Position numbers and translations under genes: made by a program. The notes under the pieces were generated by a model. The model saw nothing but the letters and a program-made list of their open reading frames with translations, was not told the DNA's origin and made no database searches. 64,000 bases of DNA, taken from contig CANNZV010001863.1 in NCBI GenBank assembly GCA_947561585.1, positions 1 through 64,000 of the forward strand. The letters are read 5' to 3'. This stretch comes from Caprella mutica. Its lineage: Eukaryota > Arthropoda > Malacostraca > Amphipoda > Caprellidae. Each line of letters begins with the position of its first letter. Positions within the stretch are counted from its first letter, which is position 1. This document shows, piece after piece, positions 1-10,447 of the stretch.

Positions 1-1222
1 CAGGGGACATAGTCTTTGACGCAGGAGGTGACTATTTTTTGACGCAGGAGGTGACTATTTTTTGACGCAGGAGGTGACTATTTTTTGACGCAGGAGGTGA
101 CTATTTTTTGACGCAGGAGGTGACTATTTTTTGACGCAGGAGGTGACTATTTTTTGACGCAGGAGGTGACTATTTGACTATTTTTGACGCAGGAGGTGAC
201 TATTTTTTGACGCAGGAGGTGATTATATTTTGACGCAGGAGGTGACTATTTTTTGACGCAGGAGGTGACTATTTTTTGACGCAGGAGGCGACTATTTTTT
301 GACGCAGGAGGTGACTATTTTTGACGCAGGAGGTGACTACTTTTTGACGCAGGAGGTGACTATTTTTGACGCAGGAGGTGACTATTTTTGACGCAGGAGG
401 TGACTAATTTTTGACGCAGGAGGTGACTATTTTTTGACGCAGGAGGTGACTATTTTTTGACGCAGGAGGTGACTATTTTTTGACGCAGGAGGTGACTTTC
501 TTTTGACGCAGGAGGTGACTTTCTTTTGACGCAGGAGGTGACTTTCTTTTGATGCAGGAGGTGACTTTCTTTTGACGCAGGAGGTGACTTTCTTTTGACG
601 CAGGAGGTGACTTTCTTTTGACGCAGGAGGTGACTTTCTTTTGACGCAGGAGGTGACTTTCTTTTGACGCAGGAGGTGACTTTCTTTTGACGCAGGAGGT
701 GACTTTCTTTTGACGCAGGAGGTGACTTTCTTTTGACGCAGGAGGTGACTTTCTTTTGACGCAGGAGGTGACTTTCTTTTGACGCAGGAGGTGACTTTCT
801 TTTGACGCAGGAGGTGACTTTCTTTTGACGCAGGAGGTGACTTTCTTTTGACGCAGGAGGTGACTTTCTTTTGACGCAGGAGGTGACTTTCTTTTGACGC
901 AGGAGGTGACTTTCTTTTGACGCAGGAGGTGACTTTCTTTTGACGCAGGAGGTGACTTTCTTTTGACGCAGGATGTGACTTTCTTTTGACGCAGGAGGTG
1001 ACTTTCTTTTGACGCAGGAGGTGACTTTCTTTTGACGCAGGAGGTGACTTTCTTTTGACGCAGGAGGTGACTTTCTTTTGACGCAGGAGGTGACTTTCTT
1101 TTGACGCAGGAGGTGACTTTCTTTTGACGCAGGAGGTGACTTTCTTTTGACGCAGGAGGTGACTTTCTTTTGACGCAGGAGGTGACTTTCTTTTGACGCA
1201 GGAGGTGACTATTTTTTGATGC
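1..1222. repeat. 23-bp minisatellite array in two sequence blocks
   Basis: About 53 head-to-tail units of roughly 23 bp with core GACGCAGGAGGTGACT. The array continues past the left edge of the window. Up to about 482 the linker after the core is mostly TATTTTTT, with 22-nt variants carrying one T fewer. From about 483 to 1193 it is almost uniformly TTCTTTT, and a final unit returns to the first type. The minus strand has no stop codon in any frame across the unit, so it gives open frames of more than 250 codons. These are repeat artefacts, not genes. Confidence 0.97.
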
Positions 1223-1907
1223 AAGGTACACACGACACTTTTTTTCACACCTGTTACACCCCTATTTAATTATCTCGTCTATTCTTCTATTAGCAACATG
1301 TGTAGAATTTTAAGTGCACTCTCCTGTTACAACTTAAACTAATGCATTGAGTAGAAAAATAGTGCTTAAGTCATAGTTCAGAGATGGTTCCGTTATTTGA
1401 TCATGATGGCCATACTTAAAAAGATGATGCTGGATGGTTATTATATACTATATTATTCAGAGTCAAAATCCTTGCTCATTCACCAGTGTCATTGTTTTGA
1501 GTCCTTTGACCAATGAGATATTTTACAAAGTATCTCAAATGGTCAGATAATCCAAGAAACTTTGATAGATATTTGAATTTAAAGTATATTTTTCACATAT
1601 TGTCATGCTAAAACTCAATGTTTAGGACATTAAATAGAAATTTGCATAGTATGGAAGTGGCTAATATCACTCCTATTTATTTAGATAACTGGTGTTCTAT
1701 CAATTATCTACCTATGTTCTTGTGTTAATTTTCATATTTATACAGTGTGATCATTATTAAAAAATTATACATAGCTAACTCAAATTGTGAGTTTGTTTAT
1801 GATAATCTGTATTCCTCCCTCAGGATATTGTTACTAACTAGGCTATTTTTATATATGTTCATGAATTTGTTTGTTATATATGTCAAAACTTTTGTTTTTC
1901 TTTTCAG
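1223..1907. other. AT-rich stretch without recognised gene
   Basis: I see no gene, tandem repeat or transposon end here. The only notable signal is at its right edge, where a long pyrimidine tract ending TTTTCAG (to 1907) resembles a splice acceptor. Confidence 0.5.
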
Positions 1908-1959
1908 GATTATAATTATTCAATACATTCCAAAAGGAAACTAGTTTAAGAAATTTTGT

Positions 1960-3482
1960 ATGTATCAAACATCAAGGATATTCAGTTCAAACTTTAACAT
2001 GTGTTTAGATGATGAAGAGGACATGATGCTATTCAATATGAAGTATAAGGTAAGTTCAGCTCTCTTTTCAATCTTAAATAAAATAATTGACACAATGGAA
2101 TTTACTAGAGATGCACCGATACCATATTGTTAAATGATAGCAGTACCAAGTCCAATACCAGTTTTTTTAAAGTATGATATTCACAAGTGTTACTTGCTCA
2201 GTGTAATAGCTATAAATTTCATTTGTTATATTATTTTTGTGTTATTGCAATCAGCTAAAGTGTACCTAGTTTTGAACTACAGTGTACCTAGTTTTGAACT
2301 ACAGTGTACCTAGTTTTGAACTACAGTGTATCTAGTTTTAAACTACAGTGTGCCTAGTTTTGAACTACAGTGTGCCTAGTTTTGAACTACAGTGTGCCTA
2401 GTTTTGAACTACAGTGTGCCTAGTTTTGAACTACAGTGTGCCTAGTTTTGAACTACAGTGTGCCTAGTTTTGAACTACAGTGTGCCTAGTTTTGAACTAC
2501 AGTGTGCCTAGTTTTGAACTACAGTGTGCCTAGTTTTGAACTACAGTGTGCCTAGTTTTGAACTACAGTGTGCCTAGTTTTGAACTACAGTGTGCCTAGT
2601 TTTGAACTACAGTGTGCCTAGTTTTGAACTACAGTGTGCCTAGTTTTGAACTACAGTGTGCCTAGTTTTGAACTACAGTGTGCCTAGTTTTGAACTACAG
2701 TGTGCCTAGTTTTGAACTACAGTGTACCTAGTTTTGAACTACAGTGTACCTAGTTTTGAACTACAGTGTACCTAGTTTTGAACTACAGTGTACCTAGTTT
2801 TGAACTACAGTGTGCCTAGTTTTGAACTACAGTGTGCCTAGTTTTGAACTACAGTGTGCCTAGTTTTGAACTACAGTGTGCCTAGTTTTGAACTACAGTG
2901 TGCCTAGTTTTGAACTACAGTGTGCCTAGTTTTGAACTACAGTGTGCCTAGTTTTGAACAACAGTGTGCCTAGTTTTGAACTACAGTGTGCCTAGTTTTG
3001 AACTACAGTGTGCCTAGTTTTGAACTACAGTGTGCCTAGTTTTGAACTACAGTGTGCCTAGTTTTGAACTACAGTGTGCCTAGTTTTGAACTACAGTGTG
3101 CCTAGTTTTGAACTACAGTGTGCCTAGTTTTGAACTACAGTGTGCCTAGTTTTGAACTACAGTGTGCCTAGTTTTGAACTACAGTGTGCCTAGTTTTGAA
3201 CTACAGTGTGCCTAGTTTTGAACTACAGTGTGCCTAGTTTTGAACTACAGTGTGCCTAGTTTTGAACTACAGTGTGCCTAGTTAGTTTCGAAGTATGTAT
3301 TTTTATTCATCTGTTGATTAATTACAGCAATATCAGCTGTCTAGTTGAACATAAATTTACTATTATAAGCACTAAATGTAATTATTCAGTGAATTGTTTA
3401 TAATGTTCGTTTCAATTTTCAGAAACACTGTCCGGACCCAATTTCAAACCAGTTCATAAAACCATTGGAATATCCCTATTGA
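1960..3482 (+). CDS. Possible small spliced gene, exons 1908-2049 and 3423-3482
   Basis: The product is not recognised. A pyrimidine-rich acceptor (TTTTCAG, ending 1907) opens an exon that ends at 2049 with a consensus donor (AAG then GTAAGT). The first ATG with an open frame to that donor is at 1960; an in-frame TAG lies just upstream, so the preceding exon part would be 5' UTR. Thirty codons reach the donor in phase 0, ending in the acidic stretch LDDEEDMMLFNMKYK. A second acceptor (TTCAATTTTCAG, ending 3422) continues in the same frame with KHCPDPISNQ and stops at 3480-3482, giving a 49-residue product. The intron of about 1.37 kb is mostly the 22-bp minisatellite. No signal peptide or known domain was seen. 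The splice signals and compatible phase are visible in the sequence; that this is a gene is inference. The exons could also belong to a larger transcript. Confidence 0.25.
2261..3283. repeat. 22-bp minisatellite, about 46 units
   Basis: Head-to-tail copies of TGTGCCTAGTTTTGAACTAC plus AG. Nearly all units are identical. A TGTACC variant occupies the first few units and a second block near 2723-2800, and one TGTATC unit lies near 2327. This patchy variant pattern fits local unequal exchange or gene conversion. The array ends in a partial unit at 3283. Confidence 0.97.
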
Positions 3483-3530
3483 ATTCTGACAATTGGGATG
3501 GACATAGAGGAAGGGGCATACGCTCCCACA

Positions 3531-3826
3531 CCTAAGCACGGTCATGAGCCCCCCTGATCACGAGCTCCCCCCCCCCCCAGGTCATGAGCCCCCCCTCCCC
3601 CCTCCCTGTTGTTTAATCCTTATTCACATAGTTAAACAAATGAAGAACTATGTACTTGGATAGAAATAACTGAGAGTTGCTAATGTAGTTTCACAAGTTT
3701 GTTGTACTGCACACTTAATGATTGATTAATGACCTGGCAGGGGAGTCAGGGGGATTAAATAATATAGGTAAATAAATAAGGATTAAAAAACAGATGGCTC
3801 GTAATCGGGGGGGGGGGGTGCTTAGG
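3531..3826. repeat. MITE-like inverted repeat with long C and G runs
   Basis: The left end CCTAAGCAC (3531) matches the right end GTGCTTAGG (to 3826) in inverted orientation. Further in, GATCACGAGC pairs with GCTCGTAATC, and TTTAATCCTTATT pairs with AATAAGGATTAAA. The left arm carries runs of up to 13 C, and the right arm a run of about 12 G. No coding capacity and no clear target-site duplication were found. Homopolymer lengths here may be sequencing-dependent. Confidence 0.6.
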
Positions 3827-3933
3827 ACGTCACCTACACCCCCGAGGAACGCGTTATCAAAGTTGGCGACCTAATCTCTTACTCTTCTCCCAATTTATAT
3901 TTGTAAGTATGGTTACATTTTTTATTATTAGTA

Positions 3934-5266
3934 GGGGAGGGTGGTCATCAATGGGACAAAAAACACAGAAAGATTGATATTTCATTTACTATGGGCATAA
4001 TATGAAAAATAAAAAATCCATGTGTAATATAGATATTCCTTTATAAAATGAAACCAACTCGAATGCTATCACACATTCTGTTGACTAGAAAAAAATTAAA
4101 TAAAAAACAAAAAAAATTGTCCCATTGTTTAACAGCGCTGGTGAACAATGGGACATACCCTGGTGAACGATGGTACAGTTTATCAAACTTGTATATTGTT
4201 GAGGTTTTGGTAAAATTTCAAGTTCGAATTATCTCTTTATGTTGTCCCACACTTAGTTAGTTCATATAATATCAGTTTAATGTCCTCTAACTTCACCGAA
4301 GCCATGTCAGGAACATTTGGAAAATTAAGCTCATTGCACTTGAATCTTCGCCTAACATCAATATTTCGTATATATCTTTTTCATGCTTTTGGCCAACAGA
4401 ATACGTTTTAGAAGTCGCCTCAAATTCTACAAGTGCATAAATCTTCATTTTCAACATTTTCGGTGGAGATTTGAGTTCTTCAGACGAATGGATCAGTTAG
4501 ATTAAGAGTTATATACCAGACCAAGAACAATAGTTCACAGGCCATCTACGTCAGATGCTTTATGAAGTGATTTCGAAGGCCTTATCCTTAGTGGCACCAG
4601 CAAAAAGCTCTTCTTTCTCTGGTGTATCCGTTGCAATCATGCTGCGTCTTTTTATTTTATTAGTGAAATTTGTTCTCTATGCAGTGCTTTGTGATGACCT
4701 CAGATTGCTAAAGCCCTTGAACATGATCGAAAGTCCCGCTTCAGCTGGAAGCTCTGTTTCTACAAGAAGCCCTGAAGCTACAGTTCACGTTATTGTATCA
4801 AAAAAATAGATATATTGATTCATATGGAGTAACTAGACAGTTTAGTTGACAATAAGGCACTGTCCCATTGTTAACCAAATTTTCTGTCCCAATGATCACC
4901 ATGACGCCATTTTGAAAACATATGGGTATAGCGGCTCAACTACAAAAGTATAAAGACAATCCTTTCAAATGATCATATTTTACATATTACTTAATATCAT
5001 GTAAAAATGCCGTAAGCATTATATGTTAAATTTACAGATTTATAACAATTGAAACAAAGTACGAAAAATTTAGTTTTATCACCCCTAAAACACGTTTTCG
5101 CTTTTACACAGGGCTGACTGCACCCCAACCGCTGAATACAATGCGAGTGAATGCACTGAAGTATGCTTAATTTACCACTAAGATTTTGTTAAAAATTACC
5201 CTCAAATAAAAAAGTTATTCAGCATGTCCCATTGTTCCCGGTGTCCCATTGATGACCACCCTCCCC
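3934..5266. mobile_element. 1.33-kb TA-flanked DNA transposon with reiterated terminal motif
   Basis: The ends are perfect inverted repeats of about 24 bp (GGGGAGGGTGGTCATCAATG, continuing GGAC), flanked by TA on both sides (3932-3933 and 5267-5268), as expected for a TA-targeting element. The terminal core GTCCCATTG recurs inside in both orientations, near 4119, 4146, 4163, 4859, 4885 and 5225, like an array of transposase binding sites. No transposase is recognisable. A minus-strand frame of 54 codons at 4293-4457 (starting MLKMKIYALVEFEATSKTYS) could be a relic exon or accidental. Superfamily is not assigned. Confidence 0.8.
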
Positions 5267-5268
5267 TA

Positions 5269-5629
5269 ACAAGTGGTACTCATTTTACAAACTTTGACAA
5301 TCAGTTAGAGAGGAAAAATATATAAGTAAGATTTACAATGTATAGCTTTAGTTTGCTTACCAATAAATGAATTTAAAGCTATCTACTTCACTTTTATAAC
5401 CTCACCACTACTCTTTACAGTCTATTATATCGTAAATGGAAAAGAAGATGGTGTCCCTTCAGCCCTGAACTGTTGTAGCAAATTTGGAATGTATTATTTT
5501 ACCATGTTTATTTTTATTAATGCTACTTGCAGTTTTGGAGAACAGCGCAAAGTTATATTCATCAACTGCGAGGTCTTAGATTTTTGTATTAGGAAGTCTT
5601 CATTTCCCACCATCTCCTTCTTCCATCCA
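5269..5629. other. No recognised feature
   Basis: AT-rich flank between the TA-flanked transposon and the dispersed repeat at 5630. No convincing gene. Confidence 0.4.
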
Positions 5630-5820
5630 CCATCGCCACAGGTGCTTGTGACTCTTTTCGTCACAATCCTTGGTAAGTGGCAGCATTCACGGAGAAGCTT
5701 TTTTTTTCATTCATTAGTATTGTCACTGACGGGTAGCAGGTGACATTGTTTATAGAGCCACTTTCCTTTCTGACTGATTCCTCCAGTCCCTTTTATTTAA
5801 TTTCCTTTTGATGTAGCTAA
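5630..5820 (+). repeat. Dispersed repeat, diverged copy of 59055-59225
   Basis: Collinear with 59055-59225 in the same orientation. Shared blocks include GTCACA.TC.TTG.T.AGTGG, CATT.TCAC, TTGTCAC.GAC, CTTTCCTTT and TTTCCTTT.GATGT. The similarity decays at both edges with no visible termini. Function and class are unknown. The GC content, somewhat higher than the surroundings, hints at an old transposon or exon-derived fragment. Confidence 0.5.
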
Positions 5821-5936
5821 ACGATATGGCCTTTTTTTCTGAAAAAGACATTTAACCCCTACTAAATAAATTTTCCCTAACTTGAAACGTCAATCACATT
5901 AATTCAATTAGTTATTTAGACATCATGATCATTTTT

Positions 5937-6094
5937 TACCCTCATGGTAGATATTGACTGGAATATTGCTGCCGAATAACGTCACATTCATAATATGAAG
6001 TATGTATGCGTTAAACGCGTCATATTTTATAGTATGAATATGTGCGTTCATATTCAGCGCAGTATTGGCGCAGTCAATATCTGCCATGAGGGTA
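5937..6094. repeat. 158-bp imperfect palindrome
   Basis: The outer 24 bases (TACCCTCATGGTAGATATTG, then ACTG) pair with the inverted sequence at 6071-6094 with one mismatch. The rest of the segment can also pair imperfectly up to a central TCATATTTTATAGTATGA. A transcript would form one long hairpin. No target-site duplication was identified. It adjoins the GC-rich island at 6108-6330 and could be part of the same insertion. Confidence 0.7.
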
Positions 6095-6107
6095 TTTTTC
6101 TCTAGTG

Positions 6108-6330
6108 TTTCACGCGTGGCCACGGACGCTACGCGGTCGCGCAATAGTAGTTAGGACGCGCGTGTCTGCAGTTTAGGGTAGCGCCCCAGTGTAGTTCAGT
6201 GCAGTGGGGGGACGTAGAATGAGGTCCCCAAAAGCGGACAAAAATGCTCTGTCGCGGCCCTATCGCGGCCTTCTGCCTGCCATGATGCCGGCCCTGCGCG
6301 CCCCACCCGCTGCCCCTATCCTGCACCGAA
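6108..6330. other. GC-rich island of unknown origin
   Basis: This segment is strikingly GC- and CpG-rich (for example CGCGGTCGCGC, GACGCGCGTG, GTCGCGGCCC, GCCCTGCGCGCCCC) within DNA of about 70 percent A+T. Open frames exist on the minus strand but none resembles a protein I know. Likely explanations are an inserted transposon fragment or, less likely, a promoter CpG cluster. No tRNA-type internal promoter boxes were found that would support a SINE. Confidence 0.45.
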
Positions 6331-6870
6331 TTTTAACTGGGTACGTATTTCGAAACTAGACGTAAGACCAATTAGTATAGCAATGAAGAACATGTCGGAA
6401 TATTTACCCTTAAAGAGTTTATCGGAAATGGAAGTGAATTATATAAAACTTTTTCTCTTTATTTAATATATTTCTTTTGCATTTTAGTAAATAACAAGAA
6501 TTAATAGTTTGGACACTGTGACCTTCAATTACAGTGATGGGTGGATGCTTCAACATTTGTATGTACACTTTATTTTTATATAAATATTTGCGGCTCATAA
6601 TTTCTTAGGTTCTAATACTCTGCATTGATTTTCTATAATAGCTGTACTTTAATTTACCCTCCCATTCATGTTTGACTTTCTGATGCAGAACATCCGTGAT
6701 TTTCTGTCATATTTTTGCCACTTTTCAGGCTTCGGTTATTTCGGGGAATTTTGTGTCAATGTAGCTAAGTTTATTTATTGGTTTCCATTGCTGCTGCATA
6801 TTTGTGTTGTTATTTTCCTTACAATTTTTCCATGTGGGTGAACTTTATTAAATTTATTGAATTATTGGGA
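6331..6870. other. No recognised feature
   Basis: AT-rich sequence. I see no gene or repeat structure in it. Confidence 0.4.
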
Positions 6871-7135
6871 TGAGTAACATACATACAATATCTATTTAAA
6901 ATCAATACAAATTGTATTCAACGAGAAATTAACTCTGACAATGAAAACCATGCATACAATATATATTCACAGTCAATGCAAATAATATTTAACTACAGGG
7001 ATAAATTCTTACGTTGAATAACATTCATACAATATCTTTTTACAGACAATACAAGTATTATATAACTAGGAATGAATTCTCACGGTGCAGAACATCCATA
7101 TAATACCTATTTACGGTCAATACAATTATATGAAA
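6871..7135. repeat. Degenerate tandem repeat, unit about 72 bp
   Basis: Four diverged copies start near 6871, 6943, 7016 and 7089 (the last is partial). They share AACAT.CATACAATAT, TTTACAGTCAATACAA and AATTCT.ACG. They are old, with many substitutions and small indels. Confidence 0.75.
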
Positions 7136-7492
7136 TGTTTAACTAATATCTGCGGTTTCAATTAATCATATTCTGTTGTTCTTGGACGATTTCCATATTA
7201 TGCTTACCATGTCTCTATAAAAGAAAAATCATTAAAACTTCCTATTGTTCTCCACTGATCTTGATGTTCCTGCTATAAAGGCTTGCAGGTGAACTTCCCA
7301 ATGTTCTAATTACCTGAAAACTAGTTTTTATCATGAATCGGTAGGTGATTTTTCATAGATGTAAATAATCTATAAATATATATATTTTGAAGGAAATATT
7401 TGCTAAAACTATGATTTTTATGAAGAAAATTTTTTTTACTAAGAATTGCGTATTCATGCAAAAAAATATATAGAAAAAAATATATGATTCAC

Positions 7493-7618
7493 GGTAGTCT
7501 TAATTGCAAGGTAGTCGCGATCTACATGATAGTCACAAGCTACAAGATAGTAACGAGCTCCTAGGTAGTCACGAGCTCCAAGATAGTCAAGAGCTCCAGG
7601 GTAGGAAAGAGCTCCAGA
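7493..7618. repeat. 18-bp tandem repeat, seven units
   Basis: Seven consecutive 18-bp units with consensus GATAGTCACGAGCTCCAA, diverged from one another by two to six bases. Confidence 0.85.
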
Positions 7619-7904
7619 GTGAACAGATCGGAATGAAACTTAAATAAACATCATGCAACATCTAATACCATCCCATTATCATTCTATGATTAAAACGCAA
7701 AAGACATGGTCAATGGTTGAACAAAAAGAATATAAGATTTTACTTTTTTAAGCAAAGCAGAACACCAACTACAAATTGTTTACGTGTCGTTCATAGTAGG
7801 AATTAAATCACTGCTAGATGGAAGGCATCAACATATTGCGTCAAAAAGAACTCTGCGCTCCATGAAAGTGAGCAGCCGGTAAACTTTCAAACATTTATTA
7901 TTTC

Positions 7905-8075
7905 ATCATGATTAAACACAGATTTTTTTATCAAGTTTGAACACATATTTTTTTACCAAGTTTAAACATTGATATATTTATCACATAAAACACTGATTGT
8001 CCATCAAGGTTAAACACATATATTTTCATTAATGTAAATCAGAGATATTTAATCAAAGTTCAACACATCTCTTCA
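7905..8075. repeat. Degenerate tandem repeat, unit about 33 bp
   Basis: Roughly five copies built on ATTTTTTTATCAAGTTTAAACACA, with the spacing and the TTTAAACAC/GTTGAACAC part conserved. Strongly diverged. Confidence 0.55.
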
Positions 8076-9164
8076 CAGTTTCTTGTGACTTAACTACAGT
8101 TACATTAGCACCTTTTCTGGGCTCATTAGCTCCCAAGGTGATCCCTTAATGGCATTCTTGTAGTTTGGAGACTATGTCAAGTAAATACCAGACGAATACC
8201 TCTCCCATCACTCGGAAAAGACTTCCCCAGGTAGAGGGCGCCTCTAATTGACAAACTTTGGTTTCCATTTAGAACTTTAGTGTTTTTTTGCATCGCGATA
8301 AAATTAAAGTTCTCAGAGTCGATTTACTCACTACCGAAGACATTTGGTCGAACTGTTTTGAATTATTCAATGAAAAACAGTACATTTTTCTAAGGAACAA
8401 AAAATTGTTTTGGTTTCTATATTAATTTTATTTAGAACAATTCCTGAATAAAATTTAGACAATGAAATAAAGATAAGAATGTAGAATATGCATACAGTAA
8501 ACTATAAAGAGACTGCCATGTGAAAAGTGCCTAAGAAATTTGATAAATTAGTATATAGAGAAAAGAAAATAAGAAGAGATATAGGAAAGATTATGGGAAA
8601 TGTATATGAAGATGAATTAACAGTTCAATAGAGTGATCTGAACGATAGAGCGATAGAGTGACCATTGTCTATGGCCAAAACAATGTTTCGTTCCTTTGAA
8701 AAGAGTGTCTTTAAATTCGAAAAAAGTAACGCTTATTTGTTATTTCTGAAAAGCAATAGCAAGTATAAGTTGAATTCTTAACATTCGAATGAATTTTAAT
8801 ATATATTATTGAAATAAATTTAACTTAATTGACAAAGAACAAGTTAACTGATGTTATTGTTATTTTATTTTGTTGGAGAATCAACAGCTATTAGAATAAA
8901 ATATTTTACAGACTTAAAAAATACACTTTTAGTTCCTTTCTTTTAATTAATATTTAGGGCTGAAAAATATATTCATAATAATTATAAGATAATTATGATA
9001 TAAAATACCTCATTTACAAAAATAGTATATAATAGTAATAAAATTTTTTGACAAATAAACAAAAAAATCGTGAAAGCAAAGCTCATATAATTGATTCCTT
9101 CAGGTGCCGCAAGGCTATTGAAATTAGAGATTTTTCCCTTGTTTGCTAAATTCAAAAATTTAGA
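8076..9164. other. No recognised feature
   Basis: AT-rich sequence of about 1.1 kb. No gene, repeat array or transposon end was identified. Confidence 0.4.
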
Positions 9165-9246
9165 TCAAATTTCCGAGAGCCAAAATACCGGGGATAAAAT
9201 TACCGGGGACCAATTACCAGAGCCAAATTACCGGGGATCCAATACC
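9165..9246. repeat. Short tandem repeat of AAATTACCGGGGAYC
   Basis: Five to six diverged units of about 15-16 bp, including ATACCGGGGAT, ATTACCGGGGACC, ATTACCAGAGCC and ATTACCGGGGATCC. Confidence 0.75.
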
Positions 9247-9441
9247 TAGCACCTTTTGCACAGTACAACTCTGCAGTAATGACATGATGCACATAACAAC
9301 TTTTTGGTTATTCAAAAATATTATAAAATAAAATTTAATATTATACAATTCTAATGGCTGATATTTGGTAGTGTAAAACCATTTTCAATGCAACGTACAT
9401 TGCTATAGTGATATACTTGTGGGAAGGTTGATGACCACATA

Positions 9442-10445
9442 CAGTATGGGCCACAAAAATGTTTTCGATATTTAAAGACTTGTAAATCGTTACCCAATGG
9501 ACGTAAAAACTACATCTTTGTCTCTTTTTTTTCCGCCTCTTATTGTTCTATTAACTGGTAAAAACCATTTTAAACTGATGGTCACAGTTTAAGAACAGGT
9601 AAACAAAGAGTGAGGGTGATTATTTTTGTCATTGCGCAAAGGTCATTTTTAGAGCTAACTCTGTGATTTTACTTACTAAAAGGCAGTGAAGAAAAGGAAA
9701 AAAATTATAATTTCATACATTATAATACAGGGTGCTTAAACTTCTTCCTTAGAAACTATTTGGAAATAGAACAGCTTCAGTAACATTTTGATATCATCGA
9801 AGTTTTCACTTTGAATATTCGTTCTTCGCTAGTTCATTGCATGGTTGAAGTCCGCTTCACAATTGCATCTTTAACAGAGCGGAAAAAAAGCTCCTATTAA
9901 AATGTGTTCACACTTGCGTTTTTTCATCGATGAAGTAAAAATTTAATGTTATTCTTCCATCAGCGATAAAAAAACGCAAGTGTAAACACATTTTAAGAAG
10001 AGCTATTTTCCGCGGTGTTAAAAATACAAGTGTAAAGCAGGTCTTAACCAAGCAATGGACAAGCGAAGAACTAATTTTCAAAGTGAAAACTTCAATGAGA
10101 TCAAAATATCACTGAAGTTGTTCTATTTCCGAATTGTGTCCAAGGAAGAAGTTTAAGCACTCTGTATTATAATATCTACCATTGTAATATTTTTTCTTTT
10201 TATTCACTGCTTTTTAGTAAGTAAAATCACAGATTCTATAAGAATAACCTTCGCGCAACGACAAAAATAATCAACCTTACTCTTTGTTTACCTGTTCTTA
10301 AACTATGTCCATCAGTTCATAATTGTTTTTACCTGTTAATAGTACAATAAGAGGGGGAGAAAAAAAGACCATGATAAAGTTTTTTCGTCAATTGACGAAT
10401 TTACAAGTCTTTGTAAAAGCGGAAACATTTTTGTGGCCCATACTG
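9442..10445. mobile_element. 1-kb foldback (palindromic) element with TA flanks
   Basis: The whole segment is one inverted repeat: two arms of about 490 bp meet at a short centre near 9935-9955. The ends read CAGTATGGGCCACAAAAATG and its complement, each preceded or followed by TA (9440-9441 and 10446-10447), as in Tc1/mariner-type insertions. The arms match along their whole length, for example GGTAAACAAAGAGT...AAAATAATCA and ACACTTGCGTTTTTT near the middle, with scattered mismatches that I judge by eye to be 10-20 percent. It has no coding capacity. It was most likely mobilised by a transposase from elsewhere. A read-through transcript would form a very long double-stranded RNA. Confidence 0.88.
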
Positions 10446-10447
10446 TA

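Noticed and set aside
427..1248. Minus-strand open frames of 252-273 codons with repeated SPPASKESHLLRQ-type peptides
   Set aside because: They are the minisatellite read in frames without stops. The unit is 23 bp, so the peptide repeat is only the three-frame shadow of the DNA repeat.
1..3283. The regular arrays as CRISPR
   Set aside because: The units are contiguous with no unique spacers, and the context is animal DNA.
4048..4809. Plus-strand frames inside the 3934-5266 transposon
   Set aside because: They have no similarity to a transposase, and their limits are unrelated to the element structure.
6129..6326. Minus-strand frame in the GC-rich island as a gene
   Set aside because: Both strands are open because GC-rich DNA has few stops. 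I recognise no protein family in it.
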